Below, in pieces: positions 36,102 through 45,709 of a stretch of DNA of 47,141 nucleotides. The stretch comes from Strigomonas culicis (Eukaryota > Euglenozoa > Kinetoplastea > Trypanosomatida > Trypanosomatidae): the NCBI GenBank assembly GCA_000482145.1, contig AUXH01000071.1:1-47141 (forward strand), in the 5' to 3' direction. The notes beneath the pieces are model-generated. The model worked only from the letters and a program-made list of their open reading frames with translations, was not told the DNA's origin and searched no databases. Each line of letters starts with the position of its first letter. The first letter of the stretch is position 1. A program made the translations under genes and the position numbers.

Positions 36102-38204
36102 ATGTCCAAAAGTAATCCCTTTGTGGTGCCCTCTACCCTCGACGAGGCGAGTCGGACGCAGGAACAGCGGCAGCAGGCCGCGGCGGCGGCCAACCTCTTC
36201 TCCTCTAGGGTGCTCAAAGAGGAAATCCGCCACGACGACGCGGAGATGATAGACGATGTGGCCGCGCTGCGCTGCCGGAAGGGCTTCACCAACACGGGCG
36301 TGACCTCCGTCGTGGAGACGGCCGTGCTCGATATCAACGACAACATGACGACGGAGCAGTTCATTCTGAAGAAGCGCGAGGTCGGGCTGATTCGCATGTC
36401 CCTCGAGGCGAAGAAGAAGGAGATTCGAAAACTAGAGGAGGAGGCTGATCGGGCGGAAAAGAAGCTGCACCAGCAGCAAAGCCAACTAGAGAGCACCCGA
36501 GAGAAGTTCAACAACTTCTTGAAGCAGAGCAACCTTGAGCAGGACGTCGCGGTGCGCCGGGCGGACGAGGAGACGCGCGCCAAGACGGAGAAGACGGTGG
36601 AGATCAAAAAGCTATCGGCACAGATTGCGCGCGTAGAGCTGGACATGAAAAAGACCGAGGGACACATTGAGAACTGCCTTTCCTACAAGCGGTTCCTGGG
36701 CGACCTCACCAAGCCCAAGTGGTTCCAGGACGTGCTGACTAGTCTCCGCATCGACGACGAGGCGATGAAGATCCTGCTAGAGGCGGAGGCACGCTTCCTG
36801 GAGCAGGTGCAGGAGCTGCAGCACGCGCACGAGATGCGCGTGCAGGCGGAGGAGGCGGAGCAGGAGGCGAAGCTGTTCCTCGCCCCGGGCGGCCGCAAGA
36901 CCACCTACAAGCGTGCCTCCGAGGCGGTGGTGAAGAAGGAGCGCCAGGTGACGTCCGCGGACCAGAAGCCGGTGGAGCAGCAGATCGAGGAGCTGCACGC
37001 CGCCATGGAGCACGAGGTGCAGGCGCGCGTGACGGAGATGGAGCAGCGCGTCATCGCGGAGGTGGCGGCCATGCCCCCGGAGCAGGTGCGGCAGGCGGTG
37101 GACACGCAGTACGACGAGTCGCGCGTCCCGCCCTACTTCGACTCCGTGGATGATCTGCTAGAGGTCTTCATTAGTGTGGAGGAGGGCAACCTGTTCCTCA
37201 TCCAGAACTGCCAGGAGCTGGAGGAGGAGCTGGAGGAGGTCGCGATGCAGTTCATGCAGGAGAAACAGGAGATGCACACCATGACGCAGCAGCGCCAGGC
37301 GCAGATGGAGGTCCTCGCGGAGAAGATACGCGTGGCGGAGGAGAAGCTGCACCAGTTGGTCGACCGCGACCAGGCGCTCGACACCGGCAAGCGCGAGGTG
37401 GCCAAGTCCACCGCGCCAGGGGCCCCCGCGCAGGGCGCCATGTCGACCAAGCGCAAGGCGGAGGAGGCCGCCGCGGTGGAGCTGCCGCCGGAGCTGTTCA
37501 AGAACGAGATGGAGAAGAAGATTGGCAACATCTTCCGCACCCTCACGACGGGTGACACGGCCATCAAGAACACCTTGGCGGCGCTGACAGCGGCCAAGGA
37601 GACGCAGGATGGCGTAGACGCCGTTGCGCAGGGTGGCCTCGGCGCGCTGACGCGGGCGTCGAAGCCGGAGGTGCACGTGGACTCCAAGAAGAAGCTCAAC
37701 TCCTCGACGAAGAGCGCCACGATGAGTGGTACCGCTGCGAAGGGCGGGGCGGCGGGCAAGGCGAAGAGCCTCAAGGGTGCCAAGGGCGGCAAGGACAGCG
37801 GCCTGTCGGGCGCGAAGGGCACCACGAACACCACGAACGACGCTAGTCACAACATCGGCTCCGTCGAAATGCTGACCCTCATTGAGAACAAGTTGGAGGA
37901 GTACCACCGTTACATTGTGGACCCCGACAACACCATCAGTGAGCAGCTGATCCTGCAGATTATGAAAAATAGCGACAAGGAGCGGCGGCGCGAGGCGCGG
38001 CACGAGCACATGATCGTGCAGGCCGCGGAGCAGGAGGACCGGATGCGCCGTGCGCTGGAGCGGTCCAGCGCGCCGGTGAAGAAGCTGACGGGCAAGCCGG
38101 TGCTGCCGCGCTCGCACATCGTCAGCGAGGAGACGGAGGAGGAGAAGAAGGCAAGGGAGGCGGCGAAGAACGCGAATGACGACGGTGACGAGTTCTTTCG
38201 GTAA
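36102..38204 (+). CDS. CFAP100: CFAP100/CCDC37-like axonemal coiled-coil protein (DUF4200)
   Basis: A 700-residue, mostly coiled-coil protein. Residues ~82-205 match the DUF4200 module: FILKKREVGLIRMSLEAKKK, then FNNFLKQSNLEQDVAVRRAD and SYKRFLGDLTKPKWFQDVL. In CFAP100 the same order appears (FLxKKREM..., FDEFLREND..., YKxFLxxLSPxEW). The middle (about 255-430) has further long heptads (VDDLLEVFISVEEGNLFLIQ and following), also typical of CFAP100. A Gly/Ala/Lys/Ser-rich linker lies at about 545-590, then a final helical domain. In Chlamydomonas, CFAP100 with CFAP73 forms the MIA complex that tethers I1/f inner-arm dynein. The start is set by AG 36046-36047. Confidence 0.82.
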   Translation: MSKSNPFVVPSTLDEASRTQEQRQQAAAAANLFSSRVLKEEIRHDDAEMIDDVAALRCRKGFTNTGVTSVVETAVLDINDNMTTEQFILKKREVGLIRMSLEAKKKEIRKLEEEADRAEKKLHQQQSQLESTREKFNNFLKQSNLEQDVAVRRADEETRAKTEKTVEIKKLSAQIARVELDMKKTEGHIENCLSYKRFLGDLTKPKWFQDVLTSLRIDDEAMKILLEAEARFLEQVQELQHAHEMRVQAEEAEQEAKLFLAPGGRKTTYKRASEAVVKKERQVTSADQKPVEQQIEELHAAMEHEVQARVTEMEQRVIAEVAAMPPEQVRQAVDTQYDESRVPPYFDSVDDLLEVFISVEEGNLFLIQNCQELEEELEEVAMQFMQEKQEMHTMTQQRQAQMEVLAEKIRVAEEKLHQLVDRDQALDTGKREVAKSTAPGAPAQGAMSTKRKAEEAAAVELPPELFKNEMEKKIGNIFRTLTTGDTAIKNTLAALTAAKETQDGVDAVAQGGLGALTRASKPEVHVDSKKKLNSSTKSATMSGTAAKGGAAGKAKSLKGAKGGKDSGLSGAKGTTNTTNDASHNIGSVEMLTLIENKLEEYHRYIVDPDNTISEQLILQIMKNSDKERRREARHEHMIVQAAEQEDRMRRALERSSAPVKKLTGKPVLPRSHIVSEETEEEKKAREAAKNANDDGDEFFR

Positions 38205-38680
38205 AACAGCAGCGATTGGTAGCTTGACGGATGGGAAATATCCACTCTTGCCCTTCCTCCCTTCGCATCTTCTCCTTTTCTTTGTACTGTTCAGTGCATG
38301 TAATAGACTATGCTTCCTCTTGTTTTCGTTTCTGTCAATTCCCTCCTTGGTGTTTGCTCATATATTGGCTTCTGTCGCGCCGTTCTCTTCTTTGTATGTA
38401 TAAATGTATACAAGCCTATCTGTACATGATTGTTTGATTATTATTTTGTCTTATTATTTAATGGATGTAATTTACGTTTCTGTTTTAGAAAAGTACGCGT
38501 ATCACCCCTCAAACGGAGTGTTCCCTTAAGAACAGAAGAACAAATGTTGATGAGATAGAATACACAAAATAATACGACTGCTTTCTAATATGTATTGTTT
38601 TCTTTTCTCTTTCCCTTTTTTTTTCTTCGTTGATACTTGTAGTTTTCGTTCCCCCCCCCTTGTTTTGCTATTGCCTCCCC
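38205..38680. other. Intergenic region
   Basis: A CT-rich stretch directly after the stop, AT-rich middle, and a T-rich tract at 38596-38630 with AG at 38640-38641 preceding the next gene's start at 38681. No RNA gene seen. Confidence 0.5.
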
Positions 38681-39121
38681 ATGGCAAAGAAACACCGTGT
38701 CAAGCGTCAAACGTACGTGGAGCACCTGCGAAAGCTGGAGAAGGAGCGTGATGCCTATCTAGAGAAGCGAAACCACAAGCGCAGACGTGAGGTGGAGGAC
38801 GAGGAGGAAGCGCAGGGACGCCAAGAAGCGATGGCCTCTTCGGTCGGAGCGAAAAAGATGCGCACGGACCCAGCGGAAGAGAACCAGCCTCTCACCGAGG
38901 ACAGTACGCAGGATCAGGCCAAGCAGCAGCTCGCTGCGGTGAAGCCCAAAACGAATGACGTGGTTGGCCTTCACGCGCCGATCAAAGAGGGCGGATTCTT
39001 TGGGCGTATCCCGGCCCCTGCGACAGCCGCCGACGGGAGCGCCTTGTCGGGGCCTCCGCGCTTTAGTACTGTCTCCAGCTCGAAGAAAAAGAAGGAGTCA
39101 GGAAGGAAGAAGCTGTACTGA
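38681..39121 (+). CDS. Small basic protein, probably nuclear, unknown function
   Basis: A 146-residue, highly charged protein. It begins MAKKHRVKRQTYVEHLRKLEK (written here to 20 residues as MAKKHRVKRQTYVEHLRKLE), a basic helix with nuclear or nucleolar character. A charged helix rich in Arg/Glu follows (KRNHKRRREVEDEEEAQG), then a disordered centre. A small conserved-looking patch GGFFGRIPAP sits at about 107-116, and the tail is SSSKKKKESGRKKLY. The layout suggests an RNA- or ribosome-biogenesis factor, and its neighbour is TSR3, but I recognise no family. ATG 38681 is the first after AG 38640-38641. Confidence 0.7.
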   Translation: MAKKHRVKRQTYVEHLRKLEKERDAYLEKRNHKRRREVEDEEEAQGRQEAMASSVGAKKMRTDPAEENQPLTEDSTQDQAKQQLAAVKPKTNDVVGLHAPIKEGGFFGRIPAPATAADGSALSGPPRFSTVSSSKKKKESGRKKLY

Positions 39122-39480
39122 ACAGACGGGCGAGCTGCGTTCCCCTTCCTTTGTTTGATCTGTTCTAACCATTCCATGTGGATTTTAACCGAGTAATGCA
39201 CTATAAATACTAAATATCACTGTTCCTTTTATTATCAAAGTACCAATAGATACCAACGGCGCTGTACATCTTCGTATGCAGACACTTTCCGAACCAATTA
39301 CATGGGTCTGTGTGACTACCCACCATTCTGTCGTGTAAGTTCTTTTTCTCTCGTCTTCCTTTCTTCACATGGTCCCGTCTTTTTCTCTATGCGCAGGAGT
39401 GCGATAGGATCTTTAGGAGTACGTGTGTGTCTCTCTCTTTCTTTCTCTCTTTTAGCACCCATTCGTTTCCGCTGCAAACC
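39122..39480. other. Intergenic region
   Basis: AT-rich start, then CT-rich tracts at 39340-39385 and 39428-39452, the second ending TTTTAG at about 39451-39456, close before the TSR3 ATG at 39481. Confidence 0.5.
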
Positions 39481-40296
39481 ATGGGGCGTGGCGATGCACG
39501 TTCGGCCGGCGACGGCCGCGGGCGCGGCGGTCGCGGCGCGGGTGGCCGCGGGCACGACCCGCGCAGGGAGCCACCGGCGCACCCCACGAGCGTGCCGCTG
39601 GCCATGTGGGACCTGGAGCAGTGCGACCCCAAGGCGTGCTCGGGCCGCAAGTTATACCGCCAGAATGCCCTGCGCATCTTGAAGCTGCAGGAGCCCTTCG
39701 GCGGCGTCGTGCTGACGCCCAACGCGACGGAGATCCTCAGCCCGGCGGACGCCGACCTTGTGCGGCAGTACGGCGCGGCGGTCGTGGACTGCTCCTGGAA
39801 GGAGCTGGAGGCCGTGCCGTGGAGCAAGATGAAGATGGGGGCGCCGCGCCTCCTGCCCTTCCTCGTCGCGGGGAATCCGGTGAACTACGGGCGCGCCTAC
39901 AAGCTTAACTGCGCCGAGGCGCTCGCCGGCGCGCTGGCCATCGTCGGGCTCGTGGAGGACGCGCGGCAGGTGATGGCCTACTTCAACTGGGGCGAGAGCT
40001 TTCTGGACATCAACGCCGCCCTCTTTGAGGGCTACCAGCGGTGCAGCTCCTCCGCGGAGGTCGAGGCCTTTCAGACGGAGTACGTTGCGCAGCAGGCGAA
40101 GGAGAGTGAAGACAAGAAACACGTGTCGCTCGAGGATGCGCTGGAGAGCGGGGTGCCGCTGAACGTCAAACGCGGCCGCCTGAAAAACAAGAAGTGGCAA
40201 CGAGCCGGCAGCGATGAAGAAGAGGAGGAAGAAGAGGTGGAGGAGGAAGAGGAAATGGCTGATGAACAGATGAGTGAGGAGAAGGAGGAGAACTAG
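39481..40296 (+). CDS. TSR3: TSR3, 18S rRNA aminocarboxypropyltransferase
   Basis: A 271-residue protein. The N-terminal ~35 residues are Gly/Arg-rich. The domain starts AMWDLEQCDPKACSGRKL (about 41-58), the family signature. It continues with FGGVVLTPNATEILSPADAD, then VDCSWKELEAVPW, then RLLPFLVAGNPVNYGRAYKL, and LNCAEALAGALAIVG, where NPVNYG and the EA helix shape the SAM site. The C-terminus has an acidic tail (EEEEEEVEEEEEMAD). TSR3 transfers the 3-amino-3-carboxypropyl group of SAM to the hypermodified pseudouridine of 18S rRNA during late cytoplasmic 40S maturation. Length and motif order are normal for the family. Confidence 0.93.
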   Translation: MGRGDARSAGDGRGRGGRGAGGRGHDPRREPPAHPTSVPLAMWDLEQCDPKACSGRKLYRQNALRILKLQEPFGGVVLTPNATEILSPADADLVRQYGAAVVDCSWKELEAVPWSKMKMGAPRLLPFLVAGNPVNYGRAYKLNCAEALAGALAIVGLVEDARQVMAYFNWGESFLDINAALFEGYQRCSSSAEVEAFQTEYVAQQAKESEDKKHVSLEDALESGVPLNVKRGRLKNKKWQRAGSDEEEEEEEVEEEEEMADEQMSEEKEEN

Positions 40297-40721
40297 CTTA
40301 CTTCTTCATTCCACTTGGTGTTTTTTTCTTTTTGTTCTTGTTTATGTTTGTTTCATGCGCTTAACTAATGCAGAAGGGATATGGATGGTTGATCCTTCTC
40401 TTGTGCAAACTTTTTAAAAAGGAAGATGAGAAAGCAGGAAAAAAAAGAAAAACGATGCATGAGACACAGAGAGTTCTGTGTGTGTTTTACTTTATGGATG
40501 AGCGTGTTTCATTGCATTTCTCCATCTTTGTCCCCTTCTCTCTCTCTATTTTTACCCTTTATTCATTTGTGTGTGTCTGTTTGCTGTACTCTTGTTCTTG
40601 TTTTTTGCGATCAGGTGCGTTGTTCTTTCTTTTGTGTTGAATCGAGGCGGTGTATACTTCCGCTTTTTTTTCCAGCGGTCGCAGACATTAGAGGAAAAAA
40701 AAAGAACTTTTAGGTAGAGAT
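40297..40721. other. Intergenic region
   Basis: T-rich stretches at 40320-40350, 40525-40560 and 40660-40675, the last followed by CCAGCG and purine-rich sequence up to the ATG at 40722. No RNA gene seen. Confidence 0.5.
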
Positions 40722-42512
40722 ATGAGCCGCCCTCTAGAAGTAAATAGGGCCTATCATTCTCGCTCCGATTCAACGCCGCTCTTAAACCTCTGCGGGTGTC
40801 CGGGCGCATTGAGCCAAACACCACTGGCGACACACCTGGCAGAGGGCCACCCCCCAAGCGCGTACGCACCGGCGTCACCCAATCTGGGCGGAGACGACGG
40901 CGGCCGCGAGTCTCTTTACCATGTCCCGCACTCCTTTGTCTACCACATCCGCGAGGGTAGCGTGCTCGCTGCAAGCGGCAGGCGAAGGGAGGGCGAGAGC
41001 CCGATCGGCCGGCCGGAGGGCGCCGCCAGCAGCACGCCGCCGATGTCGCTGAAGACGCGGAAGCGCGCTTCCCTGCCGATGCGGGTGGAGAACATGTCTC
41101 TGGTGTCCCTGAGCACGGAGCAGGACACGGGAGCCCTCTCCCGCGGGGGCGGGGCGGCGCCGCGCTACCACCGTGTCGTGGCGCGCTGCGTCGCCTGCGC
41201 GGGGGACCGCGTGCTGGACGTGCATCAGACGGTGTACGTGCACCCCAGCGGCGCGTGCACGCCGTGCCCGCTCACCCGCTGCGACGTGGCGCAGACAATG
41301 GAGTCGCCGCTGGCGCGGTCGCAGCCGCCCGGCGCCCTTGCCTCCGTCAGCGACGTCGACCTGATCGCGCCCTCCTTCTGGCAGGAGCTGTCGCTGTCCC
41401 ACGCGCACACGCCCGTCGCGACGCGCGGGCGCCACCGCGGCCTGCTGGACGACGGGCGGCACCAGCCCTTCCCCCCGAACATGAACTTTTGGCAGCAGAC
41501 GGACGCGCTCCACGGGCGGCCGGACGGCAGCTCGCCGCCGCAGGCGCGGGCCTGTAGCAGCAGCGGCCGCTGGCCGGTGGGGGGGCCGGCCACGCCGCAC
41601 CGCGCGCTGCCGCCGAGCTACGTGCGCGAGCGGCTGCACCAGCGGCCGCACTCGCGCACCAACAGCGCGGCGCGGGTGGGCCCCGAGGCGCCGCTGCGCC
41701 ACTCGCTGTCGCTCACCGGCGCGCACCTCAGCGGGCTCGCGCCGATCAGCGCGTCCTTCACCGGCGAGGGCGGCCGCCGCCCGGCGGGGTCCGCCGGGTC
41801 GCCGTCGCTGCTGTTGAGCCAGTCCATCCAGTCGGAGGCGACCATGATCGACCGCGGCCCGGACTGGGCCGGCACGCCCGTCTCCGAGACGCTCAGCGGC
41901 TCCACCTTCCTGAGCCGCCGCGACGGGAGCGTGGACGAGGTGGAGCGGCTCAGCTGCAGTGTCAGCAGCCCCAAGCTGCTGCAGAGGGCCTCCGCGCGGG
42001 GCGACTGGCCTGTCGTGCGCCAGCGGGCGGCCGCCAGCTACGCGCACCAGTTGACCTTCGCCGACCGGCGGCCCGCGCCGCGGCTGAACCACCGGAGCAG
42101 CGGGGAGAGCGTCTCCCTCAACGAGTGCAGCACGGCCTGCACGCAGAGCACGGGAGAGGGGTCGGGAGAGGACGACTTCGATACGACGCAGCGCCCCAGT
42201 GAGGAGCTGGAGGGGCAGCGCAAGGCGTCGGACGCGGCGGTGGCGGTGGGCGCGCCTCACCCCCTGTCTCCGCAGGCGGTCTCCTTCCCGACGGACAAGG
42301 ACAGAGAAAAGGGAAGGAAGGCGCAGGAGGCGCTGCGGCAGTACGCGGACGCGGTGGCATACGCCAAATCCCATAAAGTAGGTCTGACGCTCAAGGAGGT
42401 ACTCGCCACCGGCCGACTGGTGATTGCGGAGGAGGAGGAGGAAGACGACGAAGAAAACAAGACGGAAGGCGATGAGGCAGAGGCACATCATGACAATGGT
42501 GAAACAAGATAA
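40722..42512 (+). CDS. Low-complexity protein of unknown function
   Basis: A 596-residue, Ser/Pro/Gly/Arg-rich protein with few predicted structured parts. A short patch with paired Cys (VARCVACAGDRVLDVHQTVY; then CTPCPLTRCDV) at about 151-188 could be a small metal-binding or beta module. There are many Ser/Arg and RxxS-type sites. The last ~70 residues form a charged helix (KDREKGRKAQEALRQYADAV) and an acidic tail (EEEEEDDEEN). No TM, signal or known domain is recognised. Codons are strongly GC-rich, so a long antisense frame also stays open; the sense frame is favoured by its pyrimidine tract, ATG and direction. Confidence 0.75.
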   Translation: MSRPLEVNRAYHSRSDSTPLLNLCGCPGALSQTPLATHLAEGHPPSAYAPASPNLGGDDGGRESLYHVPHSFVYHIREGSVLAASGRRREGESPIGRPEGAASSTPPMSLKTRKRASLPMRVENMSLVSLSTEQDTGALSRGGGAAPRYHRVVARCVACAGDRVLDVHQTVYVHPSGACTPCPLTRCDVAQTMESPLARSQPPGALASVSDVDLIAPSFWQELSLSHAHTPVATRGRHRGLLDDGRHQPFPPNMNFWQQTDALHGRPDGSSPPQARACSSSGRWPVGGPATPHRALPPSYVRERLHQRPHSRTNSAARVGPEAPLRHSLSLTGAHLSGLAPISASFTGEGGRRPAGSAGSPSLLLSQSIQSEATMIDRGPDWAGTPVSETLSGSTFLSRRDGSVDEVERLSCSVSSPKLLQRASARGDWPVVRQRAAASYAHQLTFADRRPAPRLNHRSSGESVSLNECSTACTQSTGEGSGEDDFDTTQRPSEELEGQRKASDAAVAVGAPHPLSPQAVSFPTDKDREKGRKAQEALRQYADAVAYAKSHKVGLTLKEVLATGRLVIAEEEEEDDEENKTEGDEAEAHHDNGETR

Positions 42513-42586
42513 CTTTTATTGTATTTTTTATTTTCCCTATGCATATGGAGGGCTCCTGACCAGTGGTCGAGCTCTTTAATTCCCGA

Positions 42587-42619
<33 letters not shown>

Positions 42620-42918
42620 CCCTGATCTCTCTGTTTTTTTTTCCCCTCTTGTTGTTTCTTTGCCTCTTTACAAGGTTGGTGATCTTTTTTATTTTTACGG
42701 TGTCTGTATGTTGCACACAATTCCTTCATTTTCCTCTCCTCTCCCCATTCCATAAGAACGCTCGTCGTTGTTAGTATTGCTGTTCTATTTCCAGTGAAAT
42801 AACAAGTGTAGCACAAGAAGCGAGTACGTTTTAGTTCTCCTTCTTCGCTTCTCTATGCTCTCCGTGTGCACCTATAGAAGAATATAACCGCCTCTACACA
42901 GTCAACGGAAGGTCAAAA
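42513..42918. other. Intergenic region
   Basis: Holds an (AAC)n run (42588-42620) and T-rich stretches around 42630-42665 and 42720-42750. CT-rich sequence at 42835-42860 leads to the next gene. No RNA gene seen. Confidence 0.5.
42588..42620. repeat. (AAC)n microsatellite
   Basis: About eleven AAC/ACA trinucleotide units in the 3' UTR of the low-complexity gene. Confidence 0.85.
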
Positions 42919-43755
42919 ATGGATAAGGAAAAGAGCCCCCCCTTCATCCTGCGCCTCCTGTGCACCATCTACCTCTTTCTCAGCCTGCTGATGCAGTGGC
43001 TCATCACGTGGCTGGTGCAGACGGTGTACATTATCGTAGCCTACCCCTTCACGACGAACGAGCGCCGCCAGGATATTTGCGGACACATCTTCCGCTTTAT
43101 CTCCTTTGTCGGCATGGATGTGCTGAACCCGTTCTGGGAGGTGCGCGTACTAAACAAGTTCCCCAAGACGGAGAACAAGAAGGTCATTGTCATGATGAAC
43201 CACCTCAGCGGCGCGGACCCCTTCGTCGCGATCCGCTCTATGCTCCCGCGCGACGGGTCCTGGATCGCGAAGGACGAGCTCTTCCGCGTGCCGCTCGGCG
43301 GGTGGTCCATGGCCAACGCCGGCGACCTCGCCGTCAAGTTCAAGAACAAGAAGGAGGGCTTCCAGACGGTGAAGGGCAGCGTGGGCCCGATGATGGAGGA
43401 GGCGCGGAAGAAGCTGCGTCGCGGCCGTATGCTGTGCGTGTTCCCGGAGGGCATCCGCAGCAAGAACCCGGAGGGCCCGCTGAACCCGTTCCGCCCCGGC
43501 TTCTTCTCGCTGGCCATTGATGAGGGCGCCGTCATCGTGCCGCTCGCCATCAGCGGCACGGAGCGCCTGTGGCCCCGTGGCTCTCCAGTGATGAACGCCG
43601 CCACGGCATACTTCTCCTTTGGCGAGCCCATCGACTGCAGCAAGTACAGCAACGCCGAGGAGCTCATGCAGTACACGTGGGACATTATCTCTGGCATCCG
43701 TGATAGCCATCCCGATCGTGTCGAGTTTCTGAAGTCCACGAAGAAGGTGGAGTAA
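42919..43755 (+). CDS. PlsC-type 1-acyl-sn-glycerol-3-phosphate acyltransferase
   Basis: A 278-residue membrane acyltransferase. A long hydrophobic N-terminal segment (about 10-45) anchors it. Motif I is NHLSGAD (94-100), the HX4D catalytic dyad His95/Asp100. ELFRVPLGGWSMANAGDLAV is the motif II region. Motif III FPEGIRS (175-181) binds the glycerol-phosphate. VIVPLAISGT is motif IV. It should acylate lysophosphatidic acid to phosphatidic acid in the ER; the acyl-chain preference or another lysophospholipid acceptor cannot be read from sequence. Length is normal for AGPAT enzymes. The ATG at 42919 follows AAGGTCAAAA. Confidence 0.9.
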   Translation: MDKEKSPPFILRLLCTIYLFLSLLMQWLITWLVQTVYIIVAYPFTTNERRQDICGHIFRFISFVGMDVLNPFWEVRVLNKFPKTENKKVIVMMNHLSGADPFVAIRSMLPRDGSWIAKDELFRVPLGGWSMANAGDLAVKFKNKKEGFQTVKGSVGPMMEEARKKLRRGRMLCVFPEGIRSKNPEGPLNPFRPGFFSLAIDEGAVIVPLAISGTERLWPRGSPVMNAATAYFSFGEPIDCSKYSNAEELMQYTWDIISGIRDSHPDRVEFLKSTKKVE

Positions 43756-43846
43756 ATTGGACAAGCGCTGTGTGAAGCTTGTGCTGCTGCGGCTATCGAA
43801 CGTGTGACACGTGCTGTTGTCTCGAAGAACTAATAAAGGACAATAA

Positions 43847-43884
<38 letters not shown>

Positions 43885-44270
43885 ACATACACAAAAGAAA
43901 AATAATAATAATAGCAAAAGTGAATAAGCACGCAATTCAAAACACGTGCTTGCTAATTAATTAATTCGTAACATATACGTGTAGAGAGAGAGAGACGACA
44001 AGTCAAAAAGAAAAAAAAAGAAACGGAGGCTGTTTGGCTTTTGTTACTTTACTTTCTTTAACCATATCCAGGACCCAGGTTCATTCAACGTCTAGCTCCA
44101 AACTGCCATTTTTTAATAATAGGCGTGAGGCCGTGCTATGATGCTCTTACCACTTTCCATTTTTTTTTCTCTTTTCTCTCCTGTCTCCATTCCTCTTTTT
44201 TACAAGTGTCTGTTTCTTCAAATACTCCGCGTCCTTTCGTTTTGTACCACTTCGCTCTTCACCGGCCCGG
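43756..44270. other. Intergenic region
   Basis: Contains (AC)n (43849-43882), a short (AG)n near 43985-43995, poly-A, and a T-rich tract at 44158-44205 ending TTTTTTACAAG, the likely acceptor for the J-protein gene. Confidence 0.5.
43849..43882. repeat. (AC)n microsatellite
   Basis: Seventeen AC units in the 3' UTR of the acyltransferase gene. Confidence 0.88.
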
Positions 44271-45230
44271 ATGACTGACTTTTACGAAGTGCTCGGCCTC
44301 GCGCGTCTGGCGGAGGATGACGAGATCGCAAAGGCGTACCGGCGCTACGCGATGGCGTACAACCCGAAGTGCCACCTGGAGGACCCGAACCAAAAGGAGC
44401 TCATGCAGAAGTTCAAGCTGGTAGGGCAGGCCTACACGGTCCTGTCGCAGCCCAAGGTGCGCGCCATCTACGACCAGTACGGCGAGGAGGGCGTGCGGCA
44501 TGGCGGCACGGGCAACCAGGGCATCCCCGGCGGCCTGGACCTGGACAGCGTCGACCCGAACCGCGTCTTCGAGACCTTCTTTGGACTGAGCGACCCGTTC
44601 CAGCAGATCGGGGCCGTGAGCGGCGTGCGGAACAACCAGCACGACTTCTTTAGTACCGCCGCGGTGCAGCCGACGCAGGTGGGCAAGTTCGCGCCCCTGC
44701 TGCTGCAGCTGCCCATCACGCTCGAGGACGTCTTCTACGGCGCCACGCGTAAAGTGACGTGGAGCAAGCAGGTGACTGCGGTCGACGGCGGCATCGTCGG
44801 CACGGTGGAGGCCTACGAGGTGCAGGTGCCCAAGGGCGCGGCCACCGGCGACGTCATCACGCTCGCGGGCCGCGGCAACAGCACACCGGTCCTGCACGCC
44901 GGCGACGTGCTGGTGCAGCTGGAGCTGCAGCCGCACAAGACCTTCCGCCGCGAGGGGGACGACCTAGTCGTGGCCGTGCCCATCACGCTGACGGAGTCGC
45001 TGTGCGGCACGACGGTGACGGTGACAACGATGGAGGGCCGCGCGCTGCCCATCCTCATAGACGAGATTGTGCACCCCAAGTACCGCACCACCCTCAAGGG
45101 CGAGGGCCTGCCGTCGCACCACAGCAACGGCGCGCGCGGGGACCTCATCGTAGAGTACATCGTGAACTTCCCAGGCTTCCTTACGCTAGAGCAAAAGTCG
45201 GAGCTGCGCCGCATTCTTGATGCTCAATAG
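44271..45230 (+). CDS. DNAJB13/RSP16-like J-protein with degenerate HPD
   Basis: A 319-residue class-B J-protein. The J-domain (1-70) keeps DFYEVLGL and YDQYGEEG, but the HPD loop that activates Hsp70 reads NPK (31-33), so Hsp70 stimulation is probably lost. SVDPNRVFETFFGLSDPF matches PEKVFxEFFGxxNPF of DNAJB13. The two beta-barrel C-terminal domains follow without a Zn-finger (ITLEDVFYGATRKVTWSKQV; FRREGDDLVVAVPITLTESL; DEIVHPKYRTTLKGEGLP). DNAJB13, called RSP16 in Chlamydomonas, is a radial-spoke subunit that also has an altered HPD (HPL in human). So this is probably a radial-spoke structural protein of the flagellum. Length matches DNAJB13 (316). Confidence 0.83.
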   Translation: MTDFYEVLGLARLAEDDEIAKAYRRYAMAYNPKCHLEDPNQKELMQKFKLVGQAYTVLSQPKVRAIYDQYGEEGVRHGGTGNQGIPGGLDLDSVDPNRVFETFFGLSDPFQQIGAVSGVRNNQHDFFSTAAVQPTQVGKFAPLLLQLPITLEDVFYGATRKVTWSKQVTAVDGGIVGTVEAYEVQVPKGAATGDVITLAGRGNSTPVLHAGDVLVQLELQPHKTFRREGDDLVVAVPITLTESLCGTTVTVTTMEGRALPILIDEIVHPKYRTTLKGEGLPSHHSNGARGDLIVEYIVNFPGFLTLEQKSELRRILDAQ

Positions 45231-45709
45231 AAAGGCAGATAAACACGATGGAGACGAATCTAATGGAAAATGCAGTGTTTCTATGCGCCGATGTAAATAT
45301 ATATATTTATCCTTCCTGTACGAGTCATGTTTGGTGTACGGGTTTGTTTAGCATATATGTAAGTATGTTCTTGTAGCTATTCTCTTCTTTCTTCATGTGC
45401 TCGAACTTGTTTCGAGAGAGTGGTATTTTTCTACCTTTGTGAGTACGGGTGCTTCTGCCATGAAACATTGCACGAGTCTCTTATTATCCATGTGATGCTT
45501 CTTCCTGTCTTCTCTTTGTCGTGTTTTTTTTTAAATTTCTGTTTATCTGTTTTCATCAATACGAGTATTTTTTTTTTCGTGTGTGCTTTCGTCGTGGTTT
45601 CTTACTTATACATCAAGTAACCACTTTCTAGAGTATCTCTTATCGTGTAGCACGATTGGCCAAGTATTTTGCTGCCACACCTATACCCACACGCCTTTCC
45701 ATCCGCGTC
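45231..45709. other. Intergenic region
   Basis: T-rich spacer with poly-T blocks at 45525-45533 and 45570-45580. Pyrimidine-rich sequence at 45560-45605 with AG at 45616-45617 is a possible acceptor. No RNA gene seen. Confidence 0.5.
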
